The position numbers and the translations under genes are program-made. A model generated the notes under the pieces. It worked only from the letters and a program-made list of their open reading frames with translations, ran no database searches and was not told where the DNA came from. A stretch of 64,000 nucleotides of DNA from Bacteroidia bacterium (GTDB lineage: Bacteria > Bacteroidota > Bacteroidia > J057): positions 62,001 through 126,000 of the forward strand of contig JAUIKF010000010.1 in the NCBI GenBank assembly GCA_030430575.1. Reading direction: 5' to 3'. Positions 42,554-51,795 of this stretch are shown here, piece after piece (the first letter of the stretch is position 1; every line of letters starts with the position of its first letter).

Positions 42554-43453
42554 ATGGCTTCCATACAAGTAGACCAAATCAGCAAATCCTTCGGAAATGT
42601 GCAAGCGGTCAATGCTGTCAGCTTTGCGGTGGAAAAAGGTGAACTCTTTGGGCTGATCGGGCCAGACGGGGCGGGGAAGACGACGCTGTTCAAGATGTTG
42701 ACTTCCTTGCTGATTCCAGACAGCGGAGAAGCCTGGGTGGAAGGCTACCATACCGTGAAGGATTTTAAGAAAATCCGCCGGATCATCGGCTATATGCCTG
42801 GGAAGTTCTCTCTCTACCAGGACCTGACGGTAGCGGAGAACCTGGACTTCTTTGCCACCATTTTTGGGACCACTATTCAGGAAAACTATCACCTGATCGA
42901 GGATATCTATGTACAGATTGAGCCTTTCAGAAAACGGCGAGCGGGCAAGCTTTCAGGGGGGATGAAGCAAAAATTGGCACTATGTTGTGCCTTGATTCAC
43001 GAGCCGAAGGTGCTCTTTCTGGATGAACCCACGACGGGGGTAGATGCGGTGAGTCGAGCAGAGTTTTGGGAAATGCTGGGCCGGTTAAAGGAAAAAGGGA
43101 TTACGATCCTTGTGAGTACGCCTTATATGGATGAAGCGACGCTCTGTGAACGCATTGCCCTCATCCAGGGAGGCAACATTTTGCAAATTGATACGCCTGA
43201 TCATATCACCAGCAATTATGGAAAACCCTTGTATGCCGTTCGTTCAGATGAGTTTTATCGCCTGCTCAATGAGTTGCGCGATCAAGCATTTGCTTTGCGG
43301 GTAGAGCCTTTTGGCGAGTACCTGCACCTTACCACGAATGATGCAGTTTCAGAGCAGGATGTGCGTGATTTTTTGCAAGCCAATGCGCACCAAAATATTG
43401 AACTAAAACCTGTTCCAGCTTCAGTCGAGGATGTGTTTTTGGATTTGATGTAG
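42554..43453 (+). CDS. ABC transporter ATP-binding protein (efflux, first)
   Basis: 299 aa. Walker A GPDGAGKTTLFK (~36-47), signature LSGGMKQKLAL (~136), Walker B VLFLDEPTTGVDAVSR (~155), and the His loop replaced: ILVSTPYMDEATLCER has Ser-Thr-Pro where His is usual. The C-terminal ~80 residues are an extra domain as in the first half of the fused YbhF ATPase. It powers the ABC-2 exporter together with the second ATPase. Confidence 0.93.
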   Translation: MASIQVDQISKSFGNVQAVNAVSFAVEKGELFGLIGPDGAGKTTLFKMLTSLLIPDSGEAWVEGYHTVKDFKKIRRIIGYMPGKFSLYQDLTVAENLDFFATIFGTTIQENYHLIEDIYVQIEPFRKRRAGKLSGGMKQKLALCCALIHEPKVLFLDEPTTGVDAVSRAEFWEMLGRLKEKGITILVSTPYMDEATLCERIALIQGGNILQIDTPDHITSNYGKPLYAVRSDEFYRLLNELRDQAFALRVEPFGEYLHLTTNDAVSEQDVRDFLQANAHQNIELKPVPASVEDVFLDLM

Positions 43454-43635
43454 TCATTTCGACTACATCCTTCGCAAAGTCTCAGAATGAGTCAAAATGA
43501 CGTAATCCACAGCTTTTAACTGCCCAAAATGTAATAGCGTGTGTAAAGAAATATCGTACTTCTTAATCCAACAGCATAGCTGTCATCCTGAACGGAGTGA
43601 AGGATCTTACTAGCTTTTCCTTAATCAATTAATCT
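43454..43635. other. Degenerate repeat words between ABC ATPase genes
   Basis: TAGTCATTTCGACTACATCC (43453-43472) with GAGTCAAAATGACG, then CGTGTGTAAAGAAATATCG (43533-43551), the shell word of the 15.96-kb element, and CTGTCATCCTGAACGGAGTG. These are broken copies of the nested palindrome family. Confidence 0.55.
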
Positions 43636-44361
43636 ATGCAAACCGCCATAAAGACAGAAAGCCTAACCAAAACATTCGGCGAATTCACCGCCGTGAATGC
43701 CATCACATTTGAGGTGAAGGAAGGCGAGATATTTGGTTTTTTGGGGGCCAATGGGGCGGGGAAAACAACTGCCATCAAGATGCTTATCGGGCTGAGCCGC
43801 CCGACGAGTGGGGAAGCAAAGGTGGCGGGGTTTGATGTCTACAAAGAAGCAGAGCTAATCAAGCAAAACATTGGTTATATGAGCCAAAAATTTAGCCTAT
43901 ACGAAGACCTCACAGTTTATCAGAACATTCGATTTTATGGAGGGATTTATGGGCTAAAGCGGAAGCAGATCAAAGAAAAATCTGCGCAGATTATCGAAAC
44001 GCTAGGCCTTACAGAACAAGCCCACAAAGTCGTGGGGAGCTTGCCTCAGGGATGGAAACAGCGTTTGGCATTTGCCATTTCAGGTGTGCATGACCCCAAG
44101 ATCATTTTCATGGATGAACCGACTGGAGGCGTAGACCCTGCAACTAGACGCCAGTTCTGGGAGATGATTTACCAAACCGCCAACAATGGTACGACCATTT
44201 TTGTGACTACCCACTACATGGATGAGGCAGAATATTGCAATCGCATCAGCATCATGGTAGATGGCCGCATCGATGCCATGGGCACGCCACGTGATCTGAA
44301 AACGCAGTTTGAAGCGGAGTCTATGGACGAGGTTTTTGTGAAGTTGGTGAGAGGAAAATAA
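43636..44361 (+). CDS. ABC transporter ATP-binding protein (efflux, second)
   Basis: 241 aa. Walker A GANGAGKTTAIKMLIG, signature LPQGWKQRLAFA (an unusual LPQG form as in YbhF-like second domains), Walker B IIFMDEPTGGVDPATR, His loop FVTTHYMDEAEYCNR. It has no extra C-terminal domain. In YbhF the two ATPase domains are fused; here they are separate genes with 182 bp of repeat sequence between. Its TAA stop overlaps the start of the AAGTGCGGCTGGGG element by two bases. Confidence 0.93.
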   Translation: MQTAIKTESLTKTFGEFTAVNAITFEVKEGEIFGFLGANGAGKTTAIKMLIGLSRPTSGEAKVAGFDVYKEAELIKQNIGYMSQKFSLYEDLTVYQNIRFYGGIYGLKRKQIKEKSAQIIETLGLTEQAHKVVGSLPQGWKQRLAFAISGVHDPKIIFMDEPTGGVDPATRRQFWEMIYQTANNGTTIFVTTHYMDEAEYCNRISIMVDGRIDAMGTPRDLKTQFEAESMDEVFVKLVRGK

Positions 44362-44510
44362 GTGCGGCTGGGGTGAACGGCGAAGCCCTCATGAATACCT
44401 TTGAAAACAGGCAGGTCATGAATAACCGAGCGTGCGCGGACGGAATGCAGGGATGGCCTTGGTTGGCTCGCTTCGATTTTTTGGTTACTTTTTTCTAAAA
44501 AAAGTGACAA
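44360..44510. repeat. AAGTGCGGCTGGGG element, copy B (~150 bp)
   Basis: Same start and end as copy A (41411-41511). It contains an extra ~49 bp in which TCATGAATA occurs twice. The terminal hairpin is GTTACTTTTTT-CT-AAAAAAAGTGAC (44486-44510), probably a weak terminator within the operon. Confidence 0.9.
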
Positions 44511-44544
44511 AGCAAAGAGAAAAAACATTTCTTAAATCTGTCAC

Positions 44545-45654
44545 ATGCTCAAGATATTCGCCGCATTTGTAAAAAAGGAAGTCTTCCACATCCTCCGTGA
44601 TACGCGGACGTTGATCATCCTCTTTGGGATGCCGATTGCCCTGGTGCTCATCTTTGGATATACCATCACCAATGAGTTTAAAGGCGCTTCTATGGCTGTC
44701 TATGACGAGGCGAAGGACGAATTGAGCCAAGATTTGATTGCGCACATTACCGCCTCTGGGCATTTTGAACTGATCACGCTGTCGGAGAATATTGAGGCGC
44801 TGGATGCGGCATTCAAAGCGGGTGATGCGAAAATCGGCTTGGTGATTCCGGCAGGATTTGAACAGGATTTTTACAAAGAAAAACAGACCGCCCTCCAACT
44901 CATCACAGACGCCACAGAGCCGAATTACGCTGCTACCCTCACCAATTATGCTTCGCAAATGATCCGGGCCTTCCAGCAAGAAAAGGGCGAAGTGGCTGAC
45001 ATGCCTTACCAGATCGACCTCGAAATGCGCATGTTCTATAACCCTAAACTGGTAGGCGCTTATACCTTTGTCCCAGGGGTGGTAGCATTGATCCTCATGC
45101 TGATCTGTGCCATGATGACTTCCTTGACGATCGCTAAGGAAAAAGAAATGGGTACCATGGACCTCTTATTGGCTTCGCCTTTGCCCCCTATTCTTATCAT
45201 CCTCGGCAAGGTAACGCCCTATTCAATCCTCTCCTTTCTGAGTGCCTTGGTGGTCTTTGCCATGGGTTATTTCATTTTTGAAGTGCCGATTCTAGGAAGC
45301 TTACCCTTATTGTTGGGTCTATGTCTGCTCTACCTGTTTGTCGCCTTGGCGCTGGGGGTGCTGATTTCCACTAAAGCCCAATCTCAGCAGACAGCTATGA
45401 TCATCTCTATGTTTGCGCTGATGTTGCCGACCATGCTGCTGTCGGGATTTATTTTTCCCATAGAAAGCATGCCCGAAATTCTACAGTTTATCACCAAAAT
45501 CATCCCCGCGAAGTACTTCATCATCATCGAAAAAGCCATCATGCTCAAAGGCGCAGGCCTGGAATCTATTTGGCAACAAACGCTGGTCCTAATGCTGATG
45601 GTATTTGTCCTGCTAATGGCCGCCTGGAAGAATTTTAAAGTAATTTACAAATGA
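44545..45654 (+). CDS. ABC-2 type permease (YbhS/YbhR-like), first
   Basis: 369 aa. N-terminal motif FVKKEVFHILRDTRTLIILF with one membrane helix, then a ~150-residue extracytoplasmic region, then five C-terminal helices beginning GAYTFVPGVVALILMLICAM. The loop phrase TIAKEKEMGTMDLLLASPLP is the family marker. It forms the inner-membrane exporter with the next gene, probably for drugs or lipophilic compounds. The substrate is unknown. Confidence 0.92.
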   Translation: MLKIFAAFVKKEVFHILRDTRTLIILFGMPIALVLIFGYTITNEFKGASMAVYDEAKDELSQDLIAHITASGHFELITLSENIEALDAAFKAGDAKIGLVIPAGFEQDFYKEKQTALQLITDATEPNYAATLTNYASQMIRAFQQEKGEVADMPYQIDLEMRMFYNPKLVGAYTFVPGVVALILMLICAMMTSLTIAKEKEMGTMDLLLASPLPPILIILGKVTPYSILSFLSALVVFAMGYFIFEVPILGSLPLLLGLCLLYLFVALALGVLISTKAQSQQTAMIISMFALMLPTMLLSGFIFPIESMPEILQFITKIIPAKYFIIIEKAIMLKGAGLESIWQQTLVLMLMVFVLLMAAWKNFKVIYK

Positions 45655-45697
45655 AGATTATTCAAAATTCAACATTCCTTCATTCAAAATTAATCCA

Positions 45698-46825
45698 ATG
45701 AATCGCCTACTATATATCGTCCAAAAGGAATTCATTCAGATTCTCCGAAATCGGACCCTATTACCGCTCATGACGGTTGTTCCTATCGTGCAGATGATCG
45801 TGCTTTCCTTTGCGGCAGACAATGAGGTGAAGAATGTGAACATTGCCATCGTGAATCAAAATCACTCCATGTACGCCAGGCAGTTGATCGAGAAAATCAA
45901 TGCAGCGGACCGATTTCGGCTGGTGGACTTGCCTCCGTCTGCCAAGCAGGCTGATGCGCTCATGCAAGATGGAAGTGCGGACATTATTTTGACCATTCCT
46001 AGCGCCTTTGAAACTGATTTTTATCGAAATAAATCCGCCAAGATACAGCTCCTCGTCAACGCCATCAACGGACAGCAAGCCACGGTTGGTGCCTCTTACC
46101 TAGCCGCGATCATCCAATCGTTCAACAACGAAATTCGCGCAGAGGCTGCACCTCAGTTTGTGGTCCAGCGCGTAAATCCCGTGCCACGGATCAACATCGA
46201 AAGCTCTTATTGGTACAATGAAGAATTGGACTATAAGCACTTCATGATCCCAGGGATCATGGGCGAACTGGTGACCATTCTGGTGATGCTGCTGACGGCG
46301 ATGAACATCGTGCGTGAGCGCGAGGTCGGCACGATCGAGCAGATCAATGTAACGCCCATCAAGAAATGGCAATTTATCCTCGGCAAGATGATTCCGTTTC
46401 TGTTCATCGGATTAATGTTGCTGACTGTAGGTCTGACAGCAGGTAAGCTACTCTTTGATGTGCCCATGCGCGGCAATCTCGCCGTTGTATTTGCCTACTG
46501 TGTCGTTGATATCTCCGCAGTCCTAGGGCTGGGACTCTTCATCTCCAATCTCTCAGACACCCAACAGCAAGCGATGTTTACGACCTTCTTTTTTGTCATC
46601 ATTTTTATCCTCATGAGTGGCCTCTTCACGCCCATCGAGAGCATGCCTCAATGGGCGCAATATCTCACGATCCCCAATCCCATCGCCCACTTTGTGAACG
46701 TCATGCGGTCAGTCTTGCTCAAAGGCTCCGGCTTCGCAGATGTCGCCTACAATTTTCAGGCGACGGCGATTATGGCGGTGGTGTTCAATGTAATGGCGGT
46801 GTGGAGCTATCGGAAGGTGAATTAA
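45698..46825 (+). CDS. ABC-2 type permease (YbhS/YbhR-like), second
   Basis: 375 aa. Same plan as the preceding permease: FIQILRNRTLLPLMTVVPIV, extracytoplasmic domain, then MIPGIMGELVTILVMLLTAM and family loop NIVREREVGTIEQINVTPIK. It is last gene of the efflux unit, 43 bp after the first permease. A repeat element with inverted ends follows. Confidence 0.92.
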   Translation: MNRLLYIVQKEFIQILRNRTLLPLMTVVPIVQMIVLSFAADNEVKNVNIAIVNQNHSMYARQLIEKINAADRFRLVDLPPSAKQADALMQDGSADIILTIPSAFETDFYRNKSAKIQLLVNAINGQQATVGASYLAAIIQSFNNEIRAEAAPQFVVQRVNPVPRINIESSYWYNEELDYKHFMIPGIMGELVTILVMLLTAMNIVREREVGTIEQINVTPIKKWQFILGKMIPFLFIGLMLLTVGLTAGKLLFDVPMRGNLAVVFAYCVVDISAVLGLGLFISNLSDTQQQAMFTTFFFVIIFILMSGLFTPIESMPQWAQYLTIPNPIAHFVNVMRSVLLKGSGFADVAYNFQATAIMAVVFNVMAVWSYRKVN

Positions 46826-46863
46826 TAATGGTTAATTGTTAAGGGTAAATGGTTAAAAGTAAA

Positions 46864-47075
46864 TAAATTTGGTTCTCTGACAATTTTAGTGGAGCGTCCA
46901 CTTTGGGCTTTCACATCTCCTGAACCCCGCAGGCCCCGTCCTCTTCAAAGAGGACTTCGCACAGGTCTTATTTTGCGCGAAAACCCCTTTGAAGGGGTGG
47001 GACCTCGTGCGATCGGGGATGTGTTTGCCAGAAGCGATAAGCTTACCACGGAATTTGTCAGAGAACCATAAATTT
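46864..47075. repeat. ~210-bp element with GGTTCTCTGACAA inverted ends
   Basis: GGTTCTCTGACAA at 46871-46883 is inverted exactly at 47055-47067; flanks AAATTT/AAATTT extend the similarity. Inside are smaller hairpins (TCCTCTTCAAAGAGGA, ACCCCTTTGAAGGGGT). It lies between the convergent efflux operon and the next gene. No coding potential was seen inside. Confidence 0.85.
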
Positions 47076-47118
47076 CTCCCCTTGAGTTTGCGCTTGAACT
47101 TTCTCCCTCCCCATTCTA

Positions 47119-48345
47119 TCATTTCCCCCTCACCAGCCGCCACACGGCCCAGCTTCCCAGCCCCAGCAACACCAGCGAAAGCAGGTGCATAAGCCACCAC
47201 ACAGTTGAAGGCCCACCCAGTCGCTCCGCCGCATGCGCCTCCGTCGAATTGCTCCAGGCGATGAAGGCATCTGCCATCGCCAAGGCCCCAAAAAGGTAGG
47301 CCTTTTTGCCCTCGGTGGTCCTGCCGACTCCAAAGCTCTCAATGCTATTGCGGAGGCCAATGGCGGTTTGCTGCTCGCCGTACAGCGTCATCGTGCGCTG
47401 ACCGACGATGGAAGCCGCGCCGCCGATGCCCCATATCACTGGCCCAGAGTCGATGTCTTGCTCGCCTTGATAGCCGCGCGGATATTCGCGGATGCCTGGG
47501 AGGCCTAGTCGACGGTTCAGAAATACTTCCTTATACCGCTCAAAATGAGGTTTGGCGTAAGTGGAATCTATTTCATAAAGGAAATTGAGGATCAGGCTTT
47601 GGGAAGAACCTCTGGCAGGTTCAAGGGCGGCTCCCGTGATAGGGTCACTGGCATGAGGAATTAGCCCCAGCGTATCGGTTAGAGCAGCTATTTGGGTTAG
47701 CCAAGATTGAATATCAGCCTGATAGGTATTCGGAAATAGTTCTTCATGGATCGCTACGGAAGCCATGCCCACGGTCATATCTGCAGGCCAGGACATATCG
47801 GCATAGGATTCCAAAAAGGGGCTTTTTGAGGCGCGGAGAGCTGCTACGATCTCCGCACAATTATCGCGGAAGCGCTGGACTTCGACGGAGTCGCAGGCCT
47901 GTACCCCGAGGGCTTTGATTTTGCGACCTAAGACGTAATTGCTCCAGCCGCGGTAGAAGATGCCGTAGGATGGCGCTATGAATTCGTGAAAGGGGCGCTT
48001 GGCCTGTGGAGAAGCCAGTTCCGCTAGTACCCAGTTGATCTCTATATTTGCTTCGTAAAACAATGCCTCGTCGGCAGAAAGCCATTCCGCTACCTCAATC
48101 CACGTCAGGCCATACAAGGACGTGAGGAAGACATAGCCTTCGGGGTAGAGTCGCTGCATGTCATCCGCTGCGCCGTTGTGGAGTTCTTCCTTCAAGTGCT
48201 CCAGTTGGTGGAGGAGGTTTTGATTGTGATGAAGGGAATTGTAGGAGGGTTGATAATAGAGGCGAATATTGAAGAGAAGGATGCCAAGGAGGAGGAGGCA
48301 AAGGAGCAGCGCTGTGGTATAGCGGGGAATGATGCGGAATAGCAT
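47119..48345 (-). CDS. Membrane-anchored protein, possible alpha/alpha-barrel
   Basis: 408 aa. One hydrophobic helix at each end (LLLCLLLLGILLFNI; MHLLSLVLLGLGSWAVWRLV). Between them is a ~340-residue helical domain with phrases such as RLYPEGYVFLTSLYGLTWIE, SYADMSWPADMTVGMASVAI, GIREYPRGYQGEQDIDSGPV and IWGIGGAASIVGQ. These resemble alpha/alpha-barrel proteins near the linalool-dehydratase-like group, but this is a weak impression. The preceding gap holds a CATATAAGG hairpin. Confidence 0.7.
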   Translation of the reverse strand: MLFRIIPRYTTALLLCLLLLGILLFNIRLYYQPSYNSLHHNQNLLHQLEHLKEELHNGAADDMQRLYPEGYVFLTSLYGLTWIEVAEWLSADEALFYEANIEINWVLAELASPQAKRPFHEFIAPSYGIFYRGWSNYVLGRKIKALGVQACDSVEVQRFRDNCAEIVAALRASKSPFLESYADMSWPADMTVGMASVAIHEELFPNTYQADIQSWLTQIAALTDTLGLIPHASDPITGAALEPARGSSQSLILNFLYEIDSTYAKPHFERYKEVFLNRRLGLPGIREYPRGYQGEQDIDSGPVIWGIGGAASIVGQRTMTLYGEQQTAIGLRNSIESFGVGRTTEGKKAYLFGALAMADAFIAWSNSTEAHAAERLGGPSTVWWLMHLLSLVLLGLGSWAVWRLVRGK

Positions 48346-48363
48346 AGTTATACTTTAAGCCGT

Positions 48364-48452
48364 TTTGAATAAACCATATAAGGCATATAAGAACATAGAA
48401 GAAAACCACCTTTTGGGGCCTTATATGCCCTTAAATGTCTTATATGGTTCAA
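48364..48452. repeat. CATATAAGG-word hairpin
   Basis: AACCATATAAGGCATATAAG (48371-48390) pairs imperfectly with CTTATATGCCCTTAAATGTC and TTATATGGTT (48419-48449). It is the cleanest copy of this family and lies between two minus-strand genes. Confidence 0.85.
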
Positions 48453-48547
48453 AATATGGTCCAAAGTGTAAACAAGAAAGCTATCTGGACTAAGGTATAT
48501 TAATGGGTTGGGTTGTTCTAATAACTGCTTGATCAATTTGTATAACA

Positions 48548-50026
48548 TCAATCAAACGTAATCTTCTCACTCAGGTAGGTGGGCATTGCTGCTACGGCCT
48601 TTTTGAGTTGCTCGATATTGGCTTGTTGTTCGTTTTCATCAGCTATATGATGATTGTAATTTAGAAATAAAAAATAAATCAGCACCCGATTATAGTCATC
48701 CAAAGTCTCATCAGCTATCATCGCCAGCATTTTGTTTTCCACTTCGTCGGCATATTTAGTTTCTGCCAATGCACGACCTAGCCTGCCGATACTCCCAAAA
48801 TAATGGTTTTGGCTGGGATTGTCGATTCGCAGACTGATCCCCAACAATAAGTCCGTCACATTGATGTCTAATTCTTCTAGTTCTCGGATATACGTTTTCC
48901 TGCCAGCCCAGGCATAACTCCCATCACTTACGCGCTCAAACCGGTCATTCATGATGTCGAGGTGCGCCCGTAAGAATACTTCCCAATTGACCGCTTCAGC
49001 GGACAAGATGGCAATGTTTTGGGCGTGAATCCGCGGGCTATCGTCCATGCTGCAGCCGCCCACCACAATGCGCCCACGCTTGAGTTCCAGCGCTATATTT
49101 TTGTCATAATACCGCGATATGTAGGCTTCGAGGTCATCACTTGATCCCCCCTCTTTCAGCGCTTCTTCTGCTGCATTTTTTAATAACGCTTGAAACGTAG
49201 GTTTTCCAGCCAATTCCTGATCTATTCGCTCAAATTTCAAAGAATCCCAAATCGTATACCGTCGCCAATACGTCTCTCCATCTTCCTCTCCACGTTCCGG
49301 AAAATCGGTCTTCTCATGGATATACCTTCCTAACATACCAATGGCAGAGGGCGTTGAATCCGCTGGTTCATTCTCATATCGCCAGCCTGTGCGTTCAGCA
49401 TCTTCCTTGAATACCTGGCTGGTAGTATCGATCATACAATCAGTATATAAAACCATCCTCGCATAGTTGTCAGCTAAGGGATCCCTGTGAAATTCGGTGG
49501 TGAAAAAATAGGCCCTGATAGACTCGTCCCGGTAGTCTGTTTTTTCGGAATAGTCAATAAGCCATTCTCCCTTTACTTCCTGCTCATACCTTCCAGGCTG
49601 ATCCGTAAAACTAATGCTGTGCCCATATCCATCTCCTAATCCCAGGTTCTTGAATTTTACAATTTCCTCATCGTCATAAGTGAGGTAGGTAAATTTGATA
49701 ACCAGCAAATCCTTCTCAAGGTCACTGTTCGGATACTTTTTGACAAAATCCGCAAACGACATATTTGCCTCCATATCGGCTTTGGCTTGTTTGATGTCCC
49801 CTGTGTCTAGTTTTACATAATGTGCTTGCGCCTGCGGAATGGTGTAATAAGTCTTGAATAAATCACAGGATTTATATTTCAAGTTCAGAGAATCCACGAT
49901 GAACTCAAGCTGTTGCATCGTGGTGTCATGGTACATGAGGCCGTTGTCATGTTGGCGGAACTCTCCCTGCGCAAAGGCAAAAATGATGGAACATAGCGTG
50001 GTGAGAAAAAGGGCTACTTTTTTCAT
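48548..50026 (-). CDS. Exported protein of unknown function
   Basis: 492 aa with signal peptide (VALFLTTLCSIIFAFAQ). The mature part is acidic and mixed alpha/beta, with AYFFTTEFHRDPLADNYARM and YTDCMIDTTSQVF near 180-200 and a helical C-terminal half (DEVENKMLAMIADETLDDYN). No recognised domain and no sorting domain. It follows the kelch T9SS gene on the same strand with an 80-bp gap. Confidence 0.7.
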   Translation of the reverse strand: MKKVALFLTTLCSIIFAFAQGEFRQHDNGLMYHDTTMQQLEFIVDSLNLKYKSCDLFKTYYTIPQAQAHYVKLDTGDIKQAKADMEANMSFADFVKKYPNSDLEKDLLVIKFTYLTYDDEEIVKFKNLGLGDGYGHSISFTDQPGRYEQEVKGEWLIDYSEKTDYRDESIRAYFFTTEFHRDPLADNYARMVLYTDCMIDTTSQVFKEDAERTGWRYENEPADSTPSAIGMLGRYIHEKTDFPERGEEDGETYWRRYTIWDSLKFERIDQELAGKPTFQALLKNAAEEALKEGGSSDDLEAYISRYYDKNIALELKRGRIVVGGCSMDDSPRIHAQNIAILSAEAVNWEVFLRAHLDIMNDRFERVSDGSYAWAGRKTYIRELEELDINVTDLLLGISLRIDNPSQNHYFGSIGRLGRALAETKYADEVENKMLAMIADETLDDYNRVLIYFLFLNYNHHIADENEQQANIEQLKKAVAAMPTYLSEKITFD

Positions 50027-50106
50027 AATTTCACAGATATTAACGGGTAAGGCTATACAAGATAATCATTAGGATGCAGATTTTCCCTCACTACTGCATG
50101 GAGTGT

Positions 50107-51711
50107 CTACTTTTTGATAAACTTCTTTGAGGTGAAAAATTTGTAATCAGCAATCAGGGTAATGGACAAAAGCTGTGGCGGCACGGTCGGATCCAGCAAA
50201 ATGGTTTGATGCTGATCTCCGGCTGATAGGGGAGGGAATTCCCCTTGGGCGAGGATCTCTCTGTTTTCATTGGAGATGAAATAGGTGACCTTCATGGGGC
50301 TGGCCAATTGATAGGCCAGGTGAATCTCATATTCCGCGGGGTTAGGGTACAGCTTGAAGTCAAAGGTATGTAAGCCTCTGATCTCACTCAATCCCATAGT
50401 GGGGCTATGGACCAGTTGCACCGCATAGATCGTAGGATCTGCACGCGTCTGGTTTGTCTGATTGACGCTAAAGGGATTGAGAGAAGGGCTCATAATGCCG
50501 CCAAGAATATGGCCGATTGTCACGGTATCTTGTGGCAATTTGTTGAGCATGAGAATCTCTTCCTCAAACGCTAATTGTGGGTTGAGAATGAATTCCGCAC
50601 TTGCCCCCGCCAAGGCGGGCATTTCCGTAGGCAACTGATATTCATGCAAGGAGCTATCCGCCAATCTTGTCAGCAGGCTGATCGTCTTGACAAAAGGGAC
50701 TTTGTCATCTTTGGTCAGGACGCCATTTTGCGAATAATACTGGCTCATACCGCCAAAAAAGAGGGAATGCATGCGATTGTTGAGACTATCGTACATCGCT
50801 ACTTTGGCACTGTGATAATTGCTGAAATATTGGTTAAATGTTGTGATAGGCGTATAGCCATTTGGCGTGATGTCCACTGGGTACAAAAAGGGCAAGTCTA
50901 CATTCATCTGAAATACCCCTGACGAAATGGTGTAGCCTCGGGTCCCATCTGGGAATATTTGCGGCAGCAAATTATAGTCTCTTCTCCTCAAATGGACAGG
51001 GTCCGAGATGGTCGTGTAATCGGAAAAGCTCAACTGAGAACCGCTGTTGTCAATGGTGAATGTTCGGATCGCATTGGTATACGTTTGGGTATATGTGGGA
51101 TGCCCCATGGGGTTATACCTCCCCTCAAATTTTTGCCCGCCTACCAAATAAAACGTGTCTCCTATTTTCCCCAACTGTCCACCCGTCACTGCAAAAGCCG
51201 TATCCGTTATCTGCTTAAAAAAGGGCTGGATAGCCGATCCTTGGATGATGGCATCAATCAGGGCTGGCACCTGGACGGTCGTCAGGTTGGGGAAGGTGAC
51301 ATGGTCATTGGCGGTAGCAGAAAACGCATAACCGCCGATGATGTAGAGGGTGTCTTCCGCTTGGAGGAAATTCATATTGGTGGCCTGCAAATGCTCGGCT
51401 ATCGCCGTCGGCAAGGTATTCAGGGAAGCCGTCCAGAACGCCTGGGCCGTCACATCTATGACATAGAGGTCGGTATTGCTTTGGGATGCGGGAAAGGCAT
51501 TGAAGGGCTGGCGGGCGTGTAGACCGTCTTTTCGCCCGCCGATCACCAACCATTTGCCATTGTGCTGACCAAAGGCATAAGAATGCAATCCTGGCAGGTT
51601 GGGCACTTGTATGGGGGTAAGGGCCACTTGGTAATCAAAGGTTTCTTGGCCGATACTGATGTTGCTAAGCAAAAGCAAGAGGATAAATAAGTAGCTATTG
51701 ATGGTTTTCAT
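50107..51711 (-). CDS. T9SS-secreted kelch-like beta-propeller protein
   Basis: 534 aa. Signal peptide (YLFILLLLLSNISIGQ). Kelch-style repeats are seen as FGQHNGKWLVIGGRKDGLHA, AEDTLYIIGGYAFSATANDH and IGDTFYLVGGQKFEGRYN, with SLFFGGMSQYYSQNG later (residues ~45-360). The last ~85 residues form a sorting domain (FDFKLYPNPAEYEIHLAYQL to KKFIKK). It is predicted to lie on the cell surface. It is 84 bp downstream of the DUF1501 gene, so the two may be co-transcribed and the propeller may be a partner of the DUF1501/DUF1800 pair. Confidence 0.85.
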   Translation of the reverse strand: MKTINSYLFILLLLLSNISIGQETFDYQVALTPIQVPNLPGLHSYAFGQHNGKWLVIGGRKDGLHARQPFNAFPASQSNTDLYVIDVTAQAFWTASLNTLPTAIAEHLQATNMNFLQAEDTLYIIGGYAFSATANDHVTFPNLTTVQVPALIDAIIQGSAIQPFFKQITDTAFAVTGGQLGKIGDTFYLVGGQKFEGRYNPMGHPTYTQTYTNAIRTFTIDNSGSQLSFSDYTTISDPVHLRRRDYNLLPQIFPDGTRGYTISSGVFQMNVDLPFLYPVDITPNGYTPITTFNQYFSNYHSAKVAMYDSLNNRMHSLFFGGMSQYYSQNGVLTKDDKVPFVKTISLLTRLADSSLHEYQLPTEMPALAGASAEFILNPQLAFEEEILMLNKLPQDTVTIGHILGGIMSPSLNPFSVNQTNQTRADPTIYAVQLVHSPTMGLSEIRGLHTFDFKLYPNPAEYEIHLAYQLASPMKVTYFISNENREILAQGEFPPLSAGDQHQTILLDPTVPPQLLSITLIADYKFFTSKKFIKK

Positions 51712-51795
51712 AGGAGGGTTGATTTTAGGTAAATGTCTATCCTAAAACCCAACCTACCGATGAGATACCACATCGAAAAAGATGATTTATCGCAC

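Noticed and set aside
42554-44361. Frameshifted single YbhF gene split in two
   Set aside because: Each ATPase has its own start and stop and all motifs; 182 bp of non-coding repeats separate them, so they are two genes.
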